Assembly (NCBI GenBank): GCA_949284695.1
Contig: CASDWJ010000013.1
Coordinates: 1-64,000 of the forward strand
DNA: 64,000 nucleotides
Origin: an uncultured Christensenella sp.
GTDB lineage: Bacteria > Bacillota > Clostridia > Christensenellales > UBA3700
Direction: 5' to 3'
The notes under the pieces were generated by a model that did not search any database, was not told where the DNA came from, and was given only the letters and a program-made list of their open reading frames with translations. This document shows positions 26,725 to 35,826 of the stretch, piece by piece. The position numbers were made by a program, and so were the translations under genes. How positions within the stretch are numbered: position 1 is the first letter of the stretch; each line of letters starts with the position of its first letter.

Positions 26725-28056
26725 ATGAGAAAGATGAAAGACAGCGGAATAGCTTGGATTGGAGAAATACCCGAGGGATGGGAAGGAATAAGGTTGAAAG
26801 AGCTTTTTAATAAAAAGCAAGGCGGAGCATGGGGAGATGAAGCAAAAGAAAATGAAAACGATAGGGTTTGCATAAGAGTAGCGGATTTTGATTTTGAAAG
26901 ACAAGCCGCAAAGGAGGGGCAAAAGACTGTAAGAAATTATAATGCGGACGTTATTTCTAAATTGCAAATCCAAGGAAATGAATTGCTGATAGAAAAATCA
27001 GGTGGAGGAGAAAAAACGCCTGTTGGAAGAAGTATTTTAACTGACGGGCTCAAGGGGAATTTATATGCAAATTTTATCGATAAACTGCCAATTAAAAAAG
27101 CAAATTATCCGAAATATGTTGCATATTATATGAAGACATTATATCAAAACAATATTGTAATACCTTATATTAAGCAAACAACAGGCATACAAAATTTGGA
27201 TTTAGAGTCGCTTTTGTTTGAAATTATTATTGTGCCGCAATATATAGAGCAACAACAAATTGCCGATTTTCTGGATAAAAAGTGTGCGGAGATTGACAAG
27301 CTGATTGAGTTGCAGGAGAGCATGATTGAAAAGCTCAAAGAGTATAAGCAGTCTGTTATCACTCAGGCGGTTACAAAAGGTCTTGATCCCGACGTGCCTT
27401 TGAAAGACAGCGGCATTGAGTGGATCGGCAAAATTCCCGAGGGGTGGACGGTTGTAAGAATAAAAAATTTGCCGGATTACAGTTGTCCTAACGCCTTCAT
27501 AGACGGGGATTGGATAGAGAGCACTGATATTTCAGATGAAGGAATCAGATATATTACAACAGGAAATATAGGAGACGGTATTTTCAAACGTCAAGGGGAT
27601 GGTTACATATTAGACGAGACGTTTCAAAGGTTAAATTGCAAGTATGCTTATCCGGAGGATATAGTATTTTCAAGATTGAATGCTCCTTATGGTAGATCAT
27701 GTATTTTGCCAAATGATGAAGATAAATATGTGGTTGCTGTTGATATTGTTATATTAAGGACAAGCTATAATAAAAAATATATTTGTTATTATACACAATG
27801 TCAACATTATCAACATGACGTTGAGGATTTTTCTCGTGGTACTGCCATGAAAAGAATAAGTCGCAACAATTTGGGTTTGGTTAAAATTTTGTTGCCGCCA
27901 CTTGAAGAACAACACCAAATCGCCGATTATCTCGACAAAAAGTGTGCTGAAATAGACGATCTGATCAAGTTGAAAGAGCAGAAGATAGAAAAACTCAAAG
28001 AATATAAAAAATCTTTGATCTATGAATACGTTACAGGCAAAAAGGAAGTGTGCTAA
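26725..28056 (+). CDS. hsdS: Type I restriction-modification system, specificity subunit HsdS
   Basis: This 443-residue subunit selects the bipartite DNA target. Two target-recognition domains (about residues 15-180 and 240-400) are each preceded by a near-identical entry motif (KDSGIAWIGEIPEGW and KDSGIEWIGKIPEGW). Each is followed by a conserved helix (IADFLDKKCAEIDKLIELQ and IADYLDKKCAEIDDLIKLK). The internal repeats are also visible in DNA (about 27250-27360 and 27910-28020) and could recombine to swap specificity. The recognition halves are AT-rich while the conserved helices match the host composition. I chose ATG at 26725 because AGGTGA sits 6 bp upstream; a GTG at 26716 is alternative. 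Confidence 0.93.
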   Translation: MRKMKDSGIAWIGEIPEGWEGIRLKELFNKKQGGAWGDEAKENENDRVCIRVADFDFERQAAKEGQKTVRNYNADVISKLQIQGNELLIEKSGGGEKTPVGRSILTDGLKGNLYANFIDKLPIKKANYPKYVAYYMKTLYQNNIVIPYIKQTTGIQNLDLESLLFEIIIVPQYIEQQQIADFLDKKCAEIDKLIELQESMIEKLKEYKQSVITQAVTKGLDPDVPLKDSGIEWIGKIPEGWTVVRIKNLPDYSCPNAFIDGDWIESTDISDEGIRYITTGNIGDGIFKRQGDGYILDETFQRLNCKYAYPEDIVFSRLNAPYGRSCILPNDEDKYVVAVDIVILRTSYNKKYICYYTQCQHYQHDVEDFSRGTAMKRISRNNLGLVKILLPPLEEQHQIADYLDKKCAEIDDLIKLKEQKIEKLKEYKKSLIYEYVTGKKEVC

Positions 28057-28089
28057 TATATAATAAACGCTTTTAGAAGGACAAAAGAT

Positions 28090-29379
28090 ATGGGAGAAGA
28101 TAAAGAAAAAATACAACAGGCTGACAACGGGCAGGGGAAAGATAAATTTGAGATAAAAGCAACAATATTTTCAGTTGTTACATTGTCAATTTTTTTCGGA
28201 TTTATATTGATGGCGATTGCAACAACGGTTGAAAATTCTGCTAAAAGCATTTTAAGCATAATTTCTTCAATTATGTTTACTGTTGCCGCAATTGTTATAA
28301 TAACCGATATCGTAATAAAACAAATACTTCATCAAAATAATATTAAAAAGATAGTTTTGAGTGTATTTGCAATTCTTTTTATTGCGCTTTGTACGGGGAT
28401 ATTAATTGTAAGCGGTATTAATACAGTTTATACAACGGAAATACTAAGTCATATTGTATATTGGCTTGTAGCTGTGGTTATGATAGTTGTATCAATAGCC
28501 GTAATAACAATACAATTTTTGATAAACAAAAACGACTTTGAGCAAAACCCGATAAAAAGCTATGCAGTAATTATTTTGACAATGCTTTATGCTTTGACAT
28601 ATGCAATGATAGTAAAGCCAGACATTGTATTTAATATCGCTTTTACGATACATACAATAGCTTCGTTGGTTGTTTTTATTAATATCATTTTCAAAACCGG
28701 AATAAAGTCGAAAAACATAATTCAACTTGCATTATTTGTTATTGCTGTTCTTGCATTGATGGCACAAATGATTTATTGTATTTATGTATGGTTTTTCAAT
28801 GCCGCAAATCCTAATTTGTTTAATTCAATTATGGGCGTCTTTGCAGGTCTACTCGGCGGCGTGCTTACTCTCACCGGCGTAGCATGGACAATCAAAAGAC
28901 AGGAAGAAACGCGAAGAGAGGATATTGCTAAAAGAGAAGAAGAACGGAAGCAGGAAGAAATTGCGAAAGCTAAGCCAATATTTTCTCATATTATACAATT
29001 TGGTATAAAACAAAAGGTTGACAACCAGTTAAGATGTGGTTTTAGACCAGAAGAGAAAGATCGCGGGGAAATACTGGTTATCGGTTTGCTTGAAAATTCA
29101 GATAACGCATCTTTTATTTTAGATAAAATGTACTATAAAAAGTGGTACAAATTAAATATGAATAATTTTGTTCTGAAAAACAAGCAGATATACTTGTATT
29201 TTTTTACAAACAAGTCGTGTAAAGAGTGGGATGAACCATTTTGTTATTTAAAAGTTAAAGATATGTTAGGAAATAATTTTTATTATAAGTTATTATATGT
29301 TAATGATGGAGAGTATAAAATTGTTTTAAATATTATACAAGAAATTACCAAGGAGGAAGCTCCCGATGATAACAACTGA
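28090..29379 (+). CDS. Eight-helix membrane protein with cytoplasmic tail, within type I operon
   Basis: This 429-residue protein begins with a charged cytoplasmic stretch and has about eight hydrophobic helices (for example FSVVTLSIFFGFILMAIAT, FTVAAIVIITDIVI, IVYWLVAVVMIVVSIAVI). The last is GVFAGLLGGVLTLTGVAWTI near residues 250-270. A basic-acidic coiled coil (RQEETRREDIAKREEERKQE) and a soluble C-terminal domain of about 130 residues with beta character follow. I do not recognise the family. Genes with an AGLLGG-type last helix plus coiled coil occur as accessory proteins in gut Firmicutes, a general impression. It is strongly AT-rich and overlaps hsdR by 14 bp, so it is co-translated with the restriction subunit. 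Membrane anchoring of a sensing or killing function is possible. Confidence 0.8.
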   Translation: MGEDKEKIQQADNGQGKDKFEIKATIFSVVTLSIFFGFILMAIATTVENSAKSILSIISSIMFTVAAIVIITDIVIKQILHQNNIKKIVLSVFAILFIALCTGILIVSGINTVYTTEILSHIVYWLVAVVMIVVSIAVITIQFLINKNDFEQNPIKSYAVIILTMLYALTYAMIVKPDIVFNIAFTIHTIASLVVFINIIFKTGIKSKNIIQLALFVIAVLALMAQMIYCIYVWFFNAANPNLFNSIMGVFAGLLGGVLTLTGVAWTIKRQEETRREDIAKREEERKQEEIAKAKPIFSHIIQFGIKQKVDNQLRCGFRPEEKDRGEILVIGLLENSDNASFILDKMYYKKWYKLNMNNFVLKNKQIYLYFFTNKSCKEWDEPFCYLKVKDMLGNNFYYKLLYVNDGEYKIVLNIIQEITKEEAPDDNN

Positions 29380-32300
29380 AAAACAATTTGAATCGGATAT
29401 CGAATATTCTTTGATAACTCACGGGGGATACGAGCAGCTCTCATGGCAGGACGGCAGCGGCAAGTGGGTTTATAAATATCATTACGACGTAAAGCGCGCG
29501 ATATACCTTGACGTGCTGGTGGAGTTTATAAAAAAGACGCAACCCAAGGCATGGGCAAAATATACTCATTATTACGGAGACAGCGCGCCCGAGCAGCTCT
29601 ATGCGCGGTTTGAAAAGACGGTCAGCGAAAACGGGCTTTTGCATACGCTTCGCAACGGCATTGAGGATCTCGGCGTAAAGCTGAAGATATGTTATTTCAA
29701 GCCTGAGTCTGCGCTCAATGAGGATCTTGTAAAATGCTACGAGGGCAATATCCTCGGTTGCACGAGGCAGTTTGCGTATTCTGACAAAAATCACAACACT
29801 ATAGATATGGTGCTGTCGATAAACGGCATACCCGTTGTTGCGCTCGAACTCAAAAATCAGTTCACGGGGCAGAATTACGAAAACGGTATAAAGCAATTCA
29901 AGATGAACCGCGACAGCAAGGAATTCTGCTTCAGAACCAATCACCGCTTTTTGGTCTATTTCGCGCTCGACCACTACGAAGCGTGGATGACCACTCAGCT
30001 CAAGGACGGCGCAACGTATTTTATGCCGTTCAACCAAGGCTCAAACGGCGCAGGAGTTGACGGCGGAAAGGGCAATCCCGCCAACCCCGACGGGTACTCG
30101 ACGTCTTATCTTTGGGAAAGAGTGCTCGCAAGAGAATCTTTGCTCGATCTCTGCCACAGGTTTATATCCTACGTCGAAGAAAAAGACGAGGTAATCAAAA
30201 ACGGCGTTGCGACAGAAGTCAAAAAGGCAAAGATCATTTTCCCGCGTTTTCATCAATACGACGTCGTGAAAAAGCTGATAGCCGACGTCAGGGAAAACGG
30301 AGTGGGAAAAAGTTATCTGATAGAACATTCCGCAGGCAGCGGAAAATCCAACTCTATCGCATGGACGGCGTATCGCCTCGCGTCTTTACATAACGATGAA
30401 AACGATCCCGTTTTCGATTCCGTAATAGTCGTTACCAACCGCGTTGTGCTTGACTCTCAGCTTCAGGACACGATCAACAGTTTCGAGCATACATACGGGC
30501 TTGTAGAGGCGATCGACGACAAAAAGCGCTCGAGAGGTCTGACTGCGGCGATCAACGACAGAAAGAGAATTATCATTTGCACGATACAAAAATTCCTTGT
30601 CGCATACAAGGATTTTGACAGCATGCAGGGCAGGAAATTCGCAATCATCGTCGACGAAGCTCATCAGGGGCAAAGCGGAGAGAGCGCAAAAACTCTCCGC
30701 AGGGCGCTTATCGATATGGGACTTGCAGTTGCCGATTATGCAAAAGAAGAAGGCATTGACGAAGAAGAAGTCGACTTGGAAAACGAGGCGGTCTATAAGC
30801 TCGTTTCACAGGGTAAACACTCCAATCAGTCCTTCTTTGCCTTTACAGCTACGCCCAAGCCCAAGACGATCGAGCTGTTCGGCTCGCCCAGTAAAACGCT
30901 TTTCGACGAGGAAGGCAAACCCAAAATAGAGCCGTTCCACGTCTATTCTATGAGACAGGCAATAGAAGAAGGATTTATCCTCGACGTGCTGGCAAATTAT
31001 ACAACGATAAAAGAGGCGTTCAGGATAGCAAAGATATCTGAGGACGATCCCGAACTTCTCGAAGGACCTGCCCTCAGAGCGCTTGTCAAATACTACAAGC
31101 AACACGGTCATACGATACGCGAAAAAACGGATATGATCATGGCAAACTTCCTCGAAAACTGCCGCTTCCAGATAGGCGGCAAGGGAAAGGCTATGATCGT
31201 TGCGGATTCCCGTGCCAACGCTGTCAGATATTATTTCGCCGTAAAACAATACCTTAAAGACAATGCGGAAAAAGCGAAAGGCTCGGACGTTCTCGTAGCT
31301 TTTTCGGGCACGGTAAAACTTGACGGCAAAGAGTATACCGAGGCAGGACTCAATTTTGACTCTCAAGGTCATTCTATCAACACGGATAAGAAATTCCGCA
31401 AAGCGTTCAGAAGCGAAGATTTCAACATTATGGTCGTCGCCAACAAGTATCAGACGGGATTTGACGAGCCGCTTTTGCATACTATGTACGTTGATAAAAA
31501 GCTCAAAGGAGTCAATGCCGTGCAGACGCTCTCACGCCTCAATCGTACTTGTCAGGGAAAGGAAAGTACGTTCGTGCTCGACTTTGAAAATACGGACGAG
31601 GATATCAAAAATTCCTTCCAACCGTTCTACGGCACAACGCTGCTTAAAGGAAGGACGGACTTCAACAGAGTGTACGATCTCAGAAACAAGATAAAGCCGT
31701 ATATGCTTTACAATACCGAGGACGTCGAAAGATTCTATAATCTTATGAGTTCGCAGGCAGGGAAGAAGCAAGACCCGATGGCTTTCGGCAGACTCAGCTC
31801 CATATTAAAACCGATCGAGGACAGATACGTAGACTTAGAGCAGAAAGAAAGAGACGAGGTGCGCGATCTTATACGCAGATTCAACAACGCTTACGCCTAC
31901 ATAACTCAGCTTACAAGATTGCATGACGAAGGATTGTTCAAAGAATATCTGTTTACTACGCATCTTATCAGCGTGCTTCCGACAGAAGGCGTACCGACTG
32001 TCGATATTGACGACAAAATCAAGTTGCAGTATACCGACCTGAAAGAGACTTTTTCGGGTGCTATCGTCCTTGAAAAGAAGTCGACAGATCTTATACCGTC
32101 TCAGGGTAACGCAAAGAAAAACGTGCCTAAAAAAGATACGTTGCAACGCATAATCGACAAGGTCAACGAACGCTTCGGCGGTGAATTTGCGGGCGCGGAT
32201 ATAAATATCGTGCAGAATATATTCCAACGCTTTATGGCTGATAGCGATATAAAAAAATTCAGGCGGTACGCAAAGGATAATAATCCCGAAATGTTCGTAA

Positions 32301-32455
32301 AAAGCCTTTTCCCCGACAAGTTCAAAAGCATTGCAACGCGTTGCTATTCTGAGGACTTCGACGCATATCAGAAACTTTTCAGCGATCCTGAGTTCTATCA
32401 AAAGGTTATGCAGGCTATGGCAGAGGAGTTGTACAAAGTGCTGAGAAAAGATTGA
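29366..32455 (+). CDS. hsdR: Type I restriction-modification system, restriction subunit HsdR
   Basis: This 1,029-residue translocase and nuclease subunit has a nuclease core with Asp in TIDMVLSING and Glu-X-Lys in VVALELKNQF (about residues 146-166). The SF2 motor has Walker A HSAGSGKSNS near residue 324, DEAHQGQSG near 430 (motif II), FAFTATPKPK (motif III), and QTGFDEPLLHTMYVDK with TLSRLNRT (motifs V and VI). The C-terminal region (about 780-1029) contacts the methylase core. No frameshift is seen, so the system looks intact. GGAGGAAGC precedes the ATG. Confidence 0.95.
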   Translation: MITTEKQFESDIEYSLITHGGYEQLSWQDGSGKWVYKYHYDVKRAIYLDVLVEFIKKTQPKAWAKYTHYYGDSAPEQLYARFEKTVSENGLLHTLRNGIEDLGVKLKICYFKPESALNEDLVKCYEGNILGCTRQFAYSDKNHNTIDMVLSINGIPVVALELKNQFTGQNYENGIKQFKMNRDSKEFCFRTNHRFLVYFALDHYEAWMTTQLKDGATYFMPFNQGSNGAGVDGGKGNPANPDGYSTSYLWERVLARESLLDLCHRFISYVEEKDEVIKNGVATEVKKAKIIFPRFHQYDVVKKLIADVRENGVGKSYLIEHSAGSGKSNSIAWTAYRLASLHNDENDPVFDSVIVVTNRVVLDSQLQDTINSFEHTYGLVEAIDDKKRSRGLTAAINDRKRIIICTIQKFLVAYKDFDSMQGRKFAIIVDEAHQGQSGESAKTLRRALIDMGLAVADYAKEEGIDEEEVDLENEAVYKLVSQGKHSNQSFFAFTATPKPKTIELFGSPSKTLFDEEGKPKIEPFHVYSMRQAIEEGFILDVLANYTTIKEAFRIAKISEDDPELLEGPALRALVKYYKQHGHTIREKTDMIMANFLENCRFQIGGKGKAMIVADSRANAVRYYFAVKQYLKDNAEKAKGSDVLVAFSGTVKLDGKEYTEAGLNFDSQGHSINTDKKFRKAFRSEDFNIMVVANKYQTGFDEPLLHTMYVDKKLKGVNAVQTLSRLNRTCQGKESTFVLDFENTDEDIKNSFQPFYGTTLLKGRTDFNRVYDLRNKIKPYMLYNTEDVERFYNLMSSQAGKKQDPMAFGRLSSILKPIEDRYVDLEQKERDEVRDLIRRFNNAYAYITQLTRLHDEGLFKEYLFTTHLISVLPTEGVPTVDIDDKIKLQYTDLKETFSGAIVLEKKSTDLIPSQGNAKKNVPKKDTLQRIIDKVNERFGGEFAGADINIVQNIFQRFMADSDIKKFRRYAKDNNPEMFVKSLFPDKFKSIATRCYSEDFDAYQKLFSDPEFYQKVMQAMAEELYKVLRKD

Positions 32456-32660
32456 TATATCAAAATGAAAAGCGTCGGATAACGGCGCTTTTTTTGTGCG
32501 GTTACCGTGGGGCTTTTGCTACGCGAAAAAAAGAAACGAAAGGGGGATTGTATATACTGCCAATTTTAATACTTCGTTTCTTGCACCGTTCGCCTGCATA
32601 ATTCTTACAAATGCAATATTTTTCTAAGGCTCACGGTTCGCGTCCCTGGTAGCCGCAAGC
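32456..32660. other. Gene-free stretch with a 12-bp copy of the tRNA-Leu 3' end
   Basis: No coding signal is seen between hsdR and the tRNA terminator. GTGCGGTTACCG at 32496-32507, preceded by a T-run, is repeated exactly at 32698-32709, where it forms the 3' end of tRNA-Leu (read on the minus strand), also preceded by a T-run. GCTTTTTTTG at about 32487-32496 may end the restriction operon. Confidence 0.55.
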
Positions 32661-32696
32661 AAAAAAAGAGAAAGGAAAAATCCTTTCTCTTTTTTT
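32661..32696 (-). terminator. Terminator of tRNA-Leu
   Basis: A 16-bp perfect stem (32661-32676 with 32681-32696) made of an A-run plus GAGAAAGGA and its complement. It is symmetric enough to work in both directions and lies directly after the tRNA 3' end on the minus strand. Confidence 0.85.
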
Positions 32697-32778
32697 GGTG
32701 CGGTTACCGGGACTTGAACCCGGATGGTCTCCCATACGCCCCTCAAACGTACGCGTCTGCCAGTTCCGCCATAACCGC
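32696..32778 (-). tRNA. tRNA-Leu (GAG)
   Basis: On the minus strand the acceptor stem GCGGTTA pairs with TAACCGC, followed by an encoded CCA. The anticodon arm is TACGT-TTGAGGG-GCGTA, giving anticodon GAG (reads CTC and CTT). A variable arm (TGGGAGACCA) of the class II type and a T-arm GGGTTCAAGTCCC are present. Confidence 0.96.
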
Positions 32779-32893
32779 AAATCCTTAAGTTGCATTAGTA
32801 ATGATAAATGTTTTTTGCCGTTTTGTCAATGAATTTTTGCGTGTTATTTAAAAATTTTTTATATTATTTTCCAATGCAATTGCGGCGGCGCTA

Positions 32894-32922
32894 TTGCTTT
32901 TATTTTCGAAAAAGGATATAAT
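32894..32922 (+). promoter_or_regulatory. Promoter of mscS
   Basis: TTGCTT (32894-32899), 17-bp spacer and perfect TATAAT (32917-32922), 28 bp before the start codon. Confidence 0.8.
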
Positions 32923-32950
32923 AATCGCAAGGTCAGAAAAGGAGACGGCA

Positions 32951-33760
32951 ATGGACAATTTCGTAGAGATGTTGAAGAGCATAGGTTCATGGGCGATCAC
33001 CGAGGGCATCAAGGTCGTCGTCGGCGTGATTTTGCTGTTTATTCTCTTTAAAATCACCAATTTCTTTACCAAGAGGTTTGACAAGTTCCTCAACCGCAAG
33101 ATGATCGAACCGACTATCGTCAGGGTGCTCGTACCCACCGTCAGGAGAGTCGTGAAGTTCGTGCTTGTGCTGATTTTCCTCGATTATCTGGGCATCCAGA
33201 CGGCGAGCATTACCGCGGCGATCGCGAGCGCGGGCGTAGCGATAGGTCTTGCGTTGCAGGGGTCGTTGTCCAATCTCGCGGGAGGTATAGTCATACTCGT
33301 GATGCACCCTTACAAGGTGGGCGACTACGTTCAGTGCGACGGATACGAGGGCACCGTCACGGATATCAAGCTGTTTTATACCTATCTCAAGACGGGAGAC
33401 AATAAAGTCGTTGTTATGCCCAACGGCAAGGTTTCGAACGAGCATATCGTCAACGTCAATCAGAACGAGACGAGACGTCAGGATCTCGTGTTCTCTATTT
33501 CGTATAACGACGATTTTGAAAAAGCAAAGCAGATCATTCTCGATTGCATAAAAGAGATGGATTATGTGTTGGAAGATCCCGCGCCGTTCGTAAATATTAC
33601 CGAACACGCGTCGAGCAGTATAAACATACTGGCGCGTTTCTGGGTGCCGACAGACAAGTACTGGGACTCCAAATGGTTTATGCTTGAGCGAGTCAAGAAG
33701 GCGTTTGACGAGAACAATATCGAGATCCCTTATCCGCAGCTCGACGTTCATTCAAAATAA
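32951..33760 (+). CDS. mscS: Small-conductance mechanosensitive channel MscS
   Basis: This 269-residue channel opens under membrane tension to release solutes during osmotic downshock. Three transmembrane helices end in the pore-lining helix (SAGVAIGLALQGSLSNLAGG, about residues 90-110), whose alternating small residues and the signature ALQGSLSNLAGGIVIL are intact. The beta domain follows (VGDYVQCDGYEGTVTDI, VVMPNGKVSNEHIVN). Length is typical of the minimal E. coli-like type. ATG at 32951 follows AAAGGAGACGGCA; the upstream in-frame extension covers the promoter. Confidence 0.94.
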   Translation: MDNFVEMLKSIGSWAITEGIKVVVGVILLFILFKITNFFTKRFDKFLNRKMIEPTIVRVLVPTVRRVVKFVLVLIFLDYLGIQTASITAAIASAGVAIGLALQGSLSNLAGGIVILVMHPYKVGDYVQCDGYEGTVTDIKLFYTYLKTGDNKVVVMPNGKVSNEHIVNVNQNETRRQDLVFSISYNDDFEKAKQIILDCIKEMDYVLEDPAPFVNITEHASSSINILARFWVPTDKYWDSKWFMLERVKKAFDENNIEIPYPQLDVHSK

Positions 33761-33780
33761 CGATTCAATTGGAATAAAAC

Positions 33781-33808
33781 AAAAAAAACGGCAGTTTTGC
33801 CGTTTTTT
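33781..33808. terminator. Bidirectional terminator
   Basis: AAAAAACGGCA (33783-33793) pairs with TGCCGTTTTTT (33798-33808), between convergent genes. Confidence 0.85.
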
Positions 33809-33832
33809 GTTTTCTGCTTTGTCGGGAAGAAT

Positions 33833-34066
33833 TTATACTACCCACAATACTTTGTTGAACAATATTATCGTAATAATGTCTACAATCCAGAAAATCACAG
33901 GGCAGAAGATCAACATCAATATTGCAAGCAAAGTTGCGATAAAACTCTTTTTTGCGACGCTGCGAATAAGTCTGTAAATTGCCCAGATAATGTCAAGTAC
34001 GGGCAAAGCCAGAATTATTTTGACGATTCTGGGCAAAGAGTCAAAGCCTTTTACAATTGCGTTCAT
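33833..34066 (-). CDS. Small two-helix membrane protein
   Basis: This 77-residue protein has a clear GGAGGT site before its ATG. It has two hydrophobic segments: IVKIILALPVLDIIWAIYRLI (first, with a charged end) and ATLLAILMLIFCPVIFWIVDIITIILF (second). A short basic linker (RSVAKKS) separates them. It is reminiscent in size of the Pmp3/YqaE stress-membrane proteins but lacks a match I can stand behind. It is separated from mscS by the shared terminator. Confidence 0.7.
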   Translation of the reverse strand: MNAIVKGFDSLPRIVKIILALPVLDIIWAIYRLIRSVAKKSFIATLLAILMLIFCPVIFWIVDIITIILFNKVLWVV

Positions 34067-34175
34067 AATTTTACCTCCAATTTGGTTTATAACTATTATA
34101 CACCCGTAAAATTGAGATTACAATTAGTAATCAAAAAAATACGTTCCCGTCGTTGCGGGCGGGAACGCAGTGCGG

Positions 34176-35648
<1,473 letters not shown>

Positions 35649-35755
35649 AATTTTCTCCTTATACTGCAAACAGCAGTCGATCATTATATGAAAATAATCG
35701 ACATACCTGTGATTGAAGCAAGTTTTTGTTTTGTAGGACATTTACGATTAATGGA

Positions 35756-35784
35756 TTGAAACTCAACGGTATATGTGATAAAAT
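35756..35784 (+). promoter_or_regulatory. Promoter of the DUF4838 gene
   Basis: TTGAAA (35756-35761), 17-bp spacer and TAAAAT (35779-35784), 42 bp before the start codon. Confidence 0.7.
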
Positions 35785-35826
35785 AAAATACGACGCAAGT
35801 CGCAGATTATATGCTGAGAGGGGATT

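Noticed and set aside
32610..32655. Possible tRNA remnant (GGTTCGCGTCC) before the tRNA terminator
   Set aside because: Only a T-arm-like string is seen; no acceptor or anticodon arm can be drawn.
23924..32778. Complete integrative element or prophage
   Set aside because: No integrase, transposase, relaxase or phage gene is seen; only a 12-bp tRNA repeat hints at integration.
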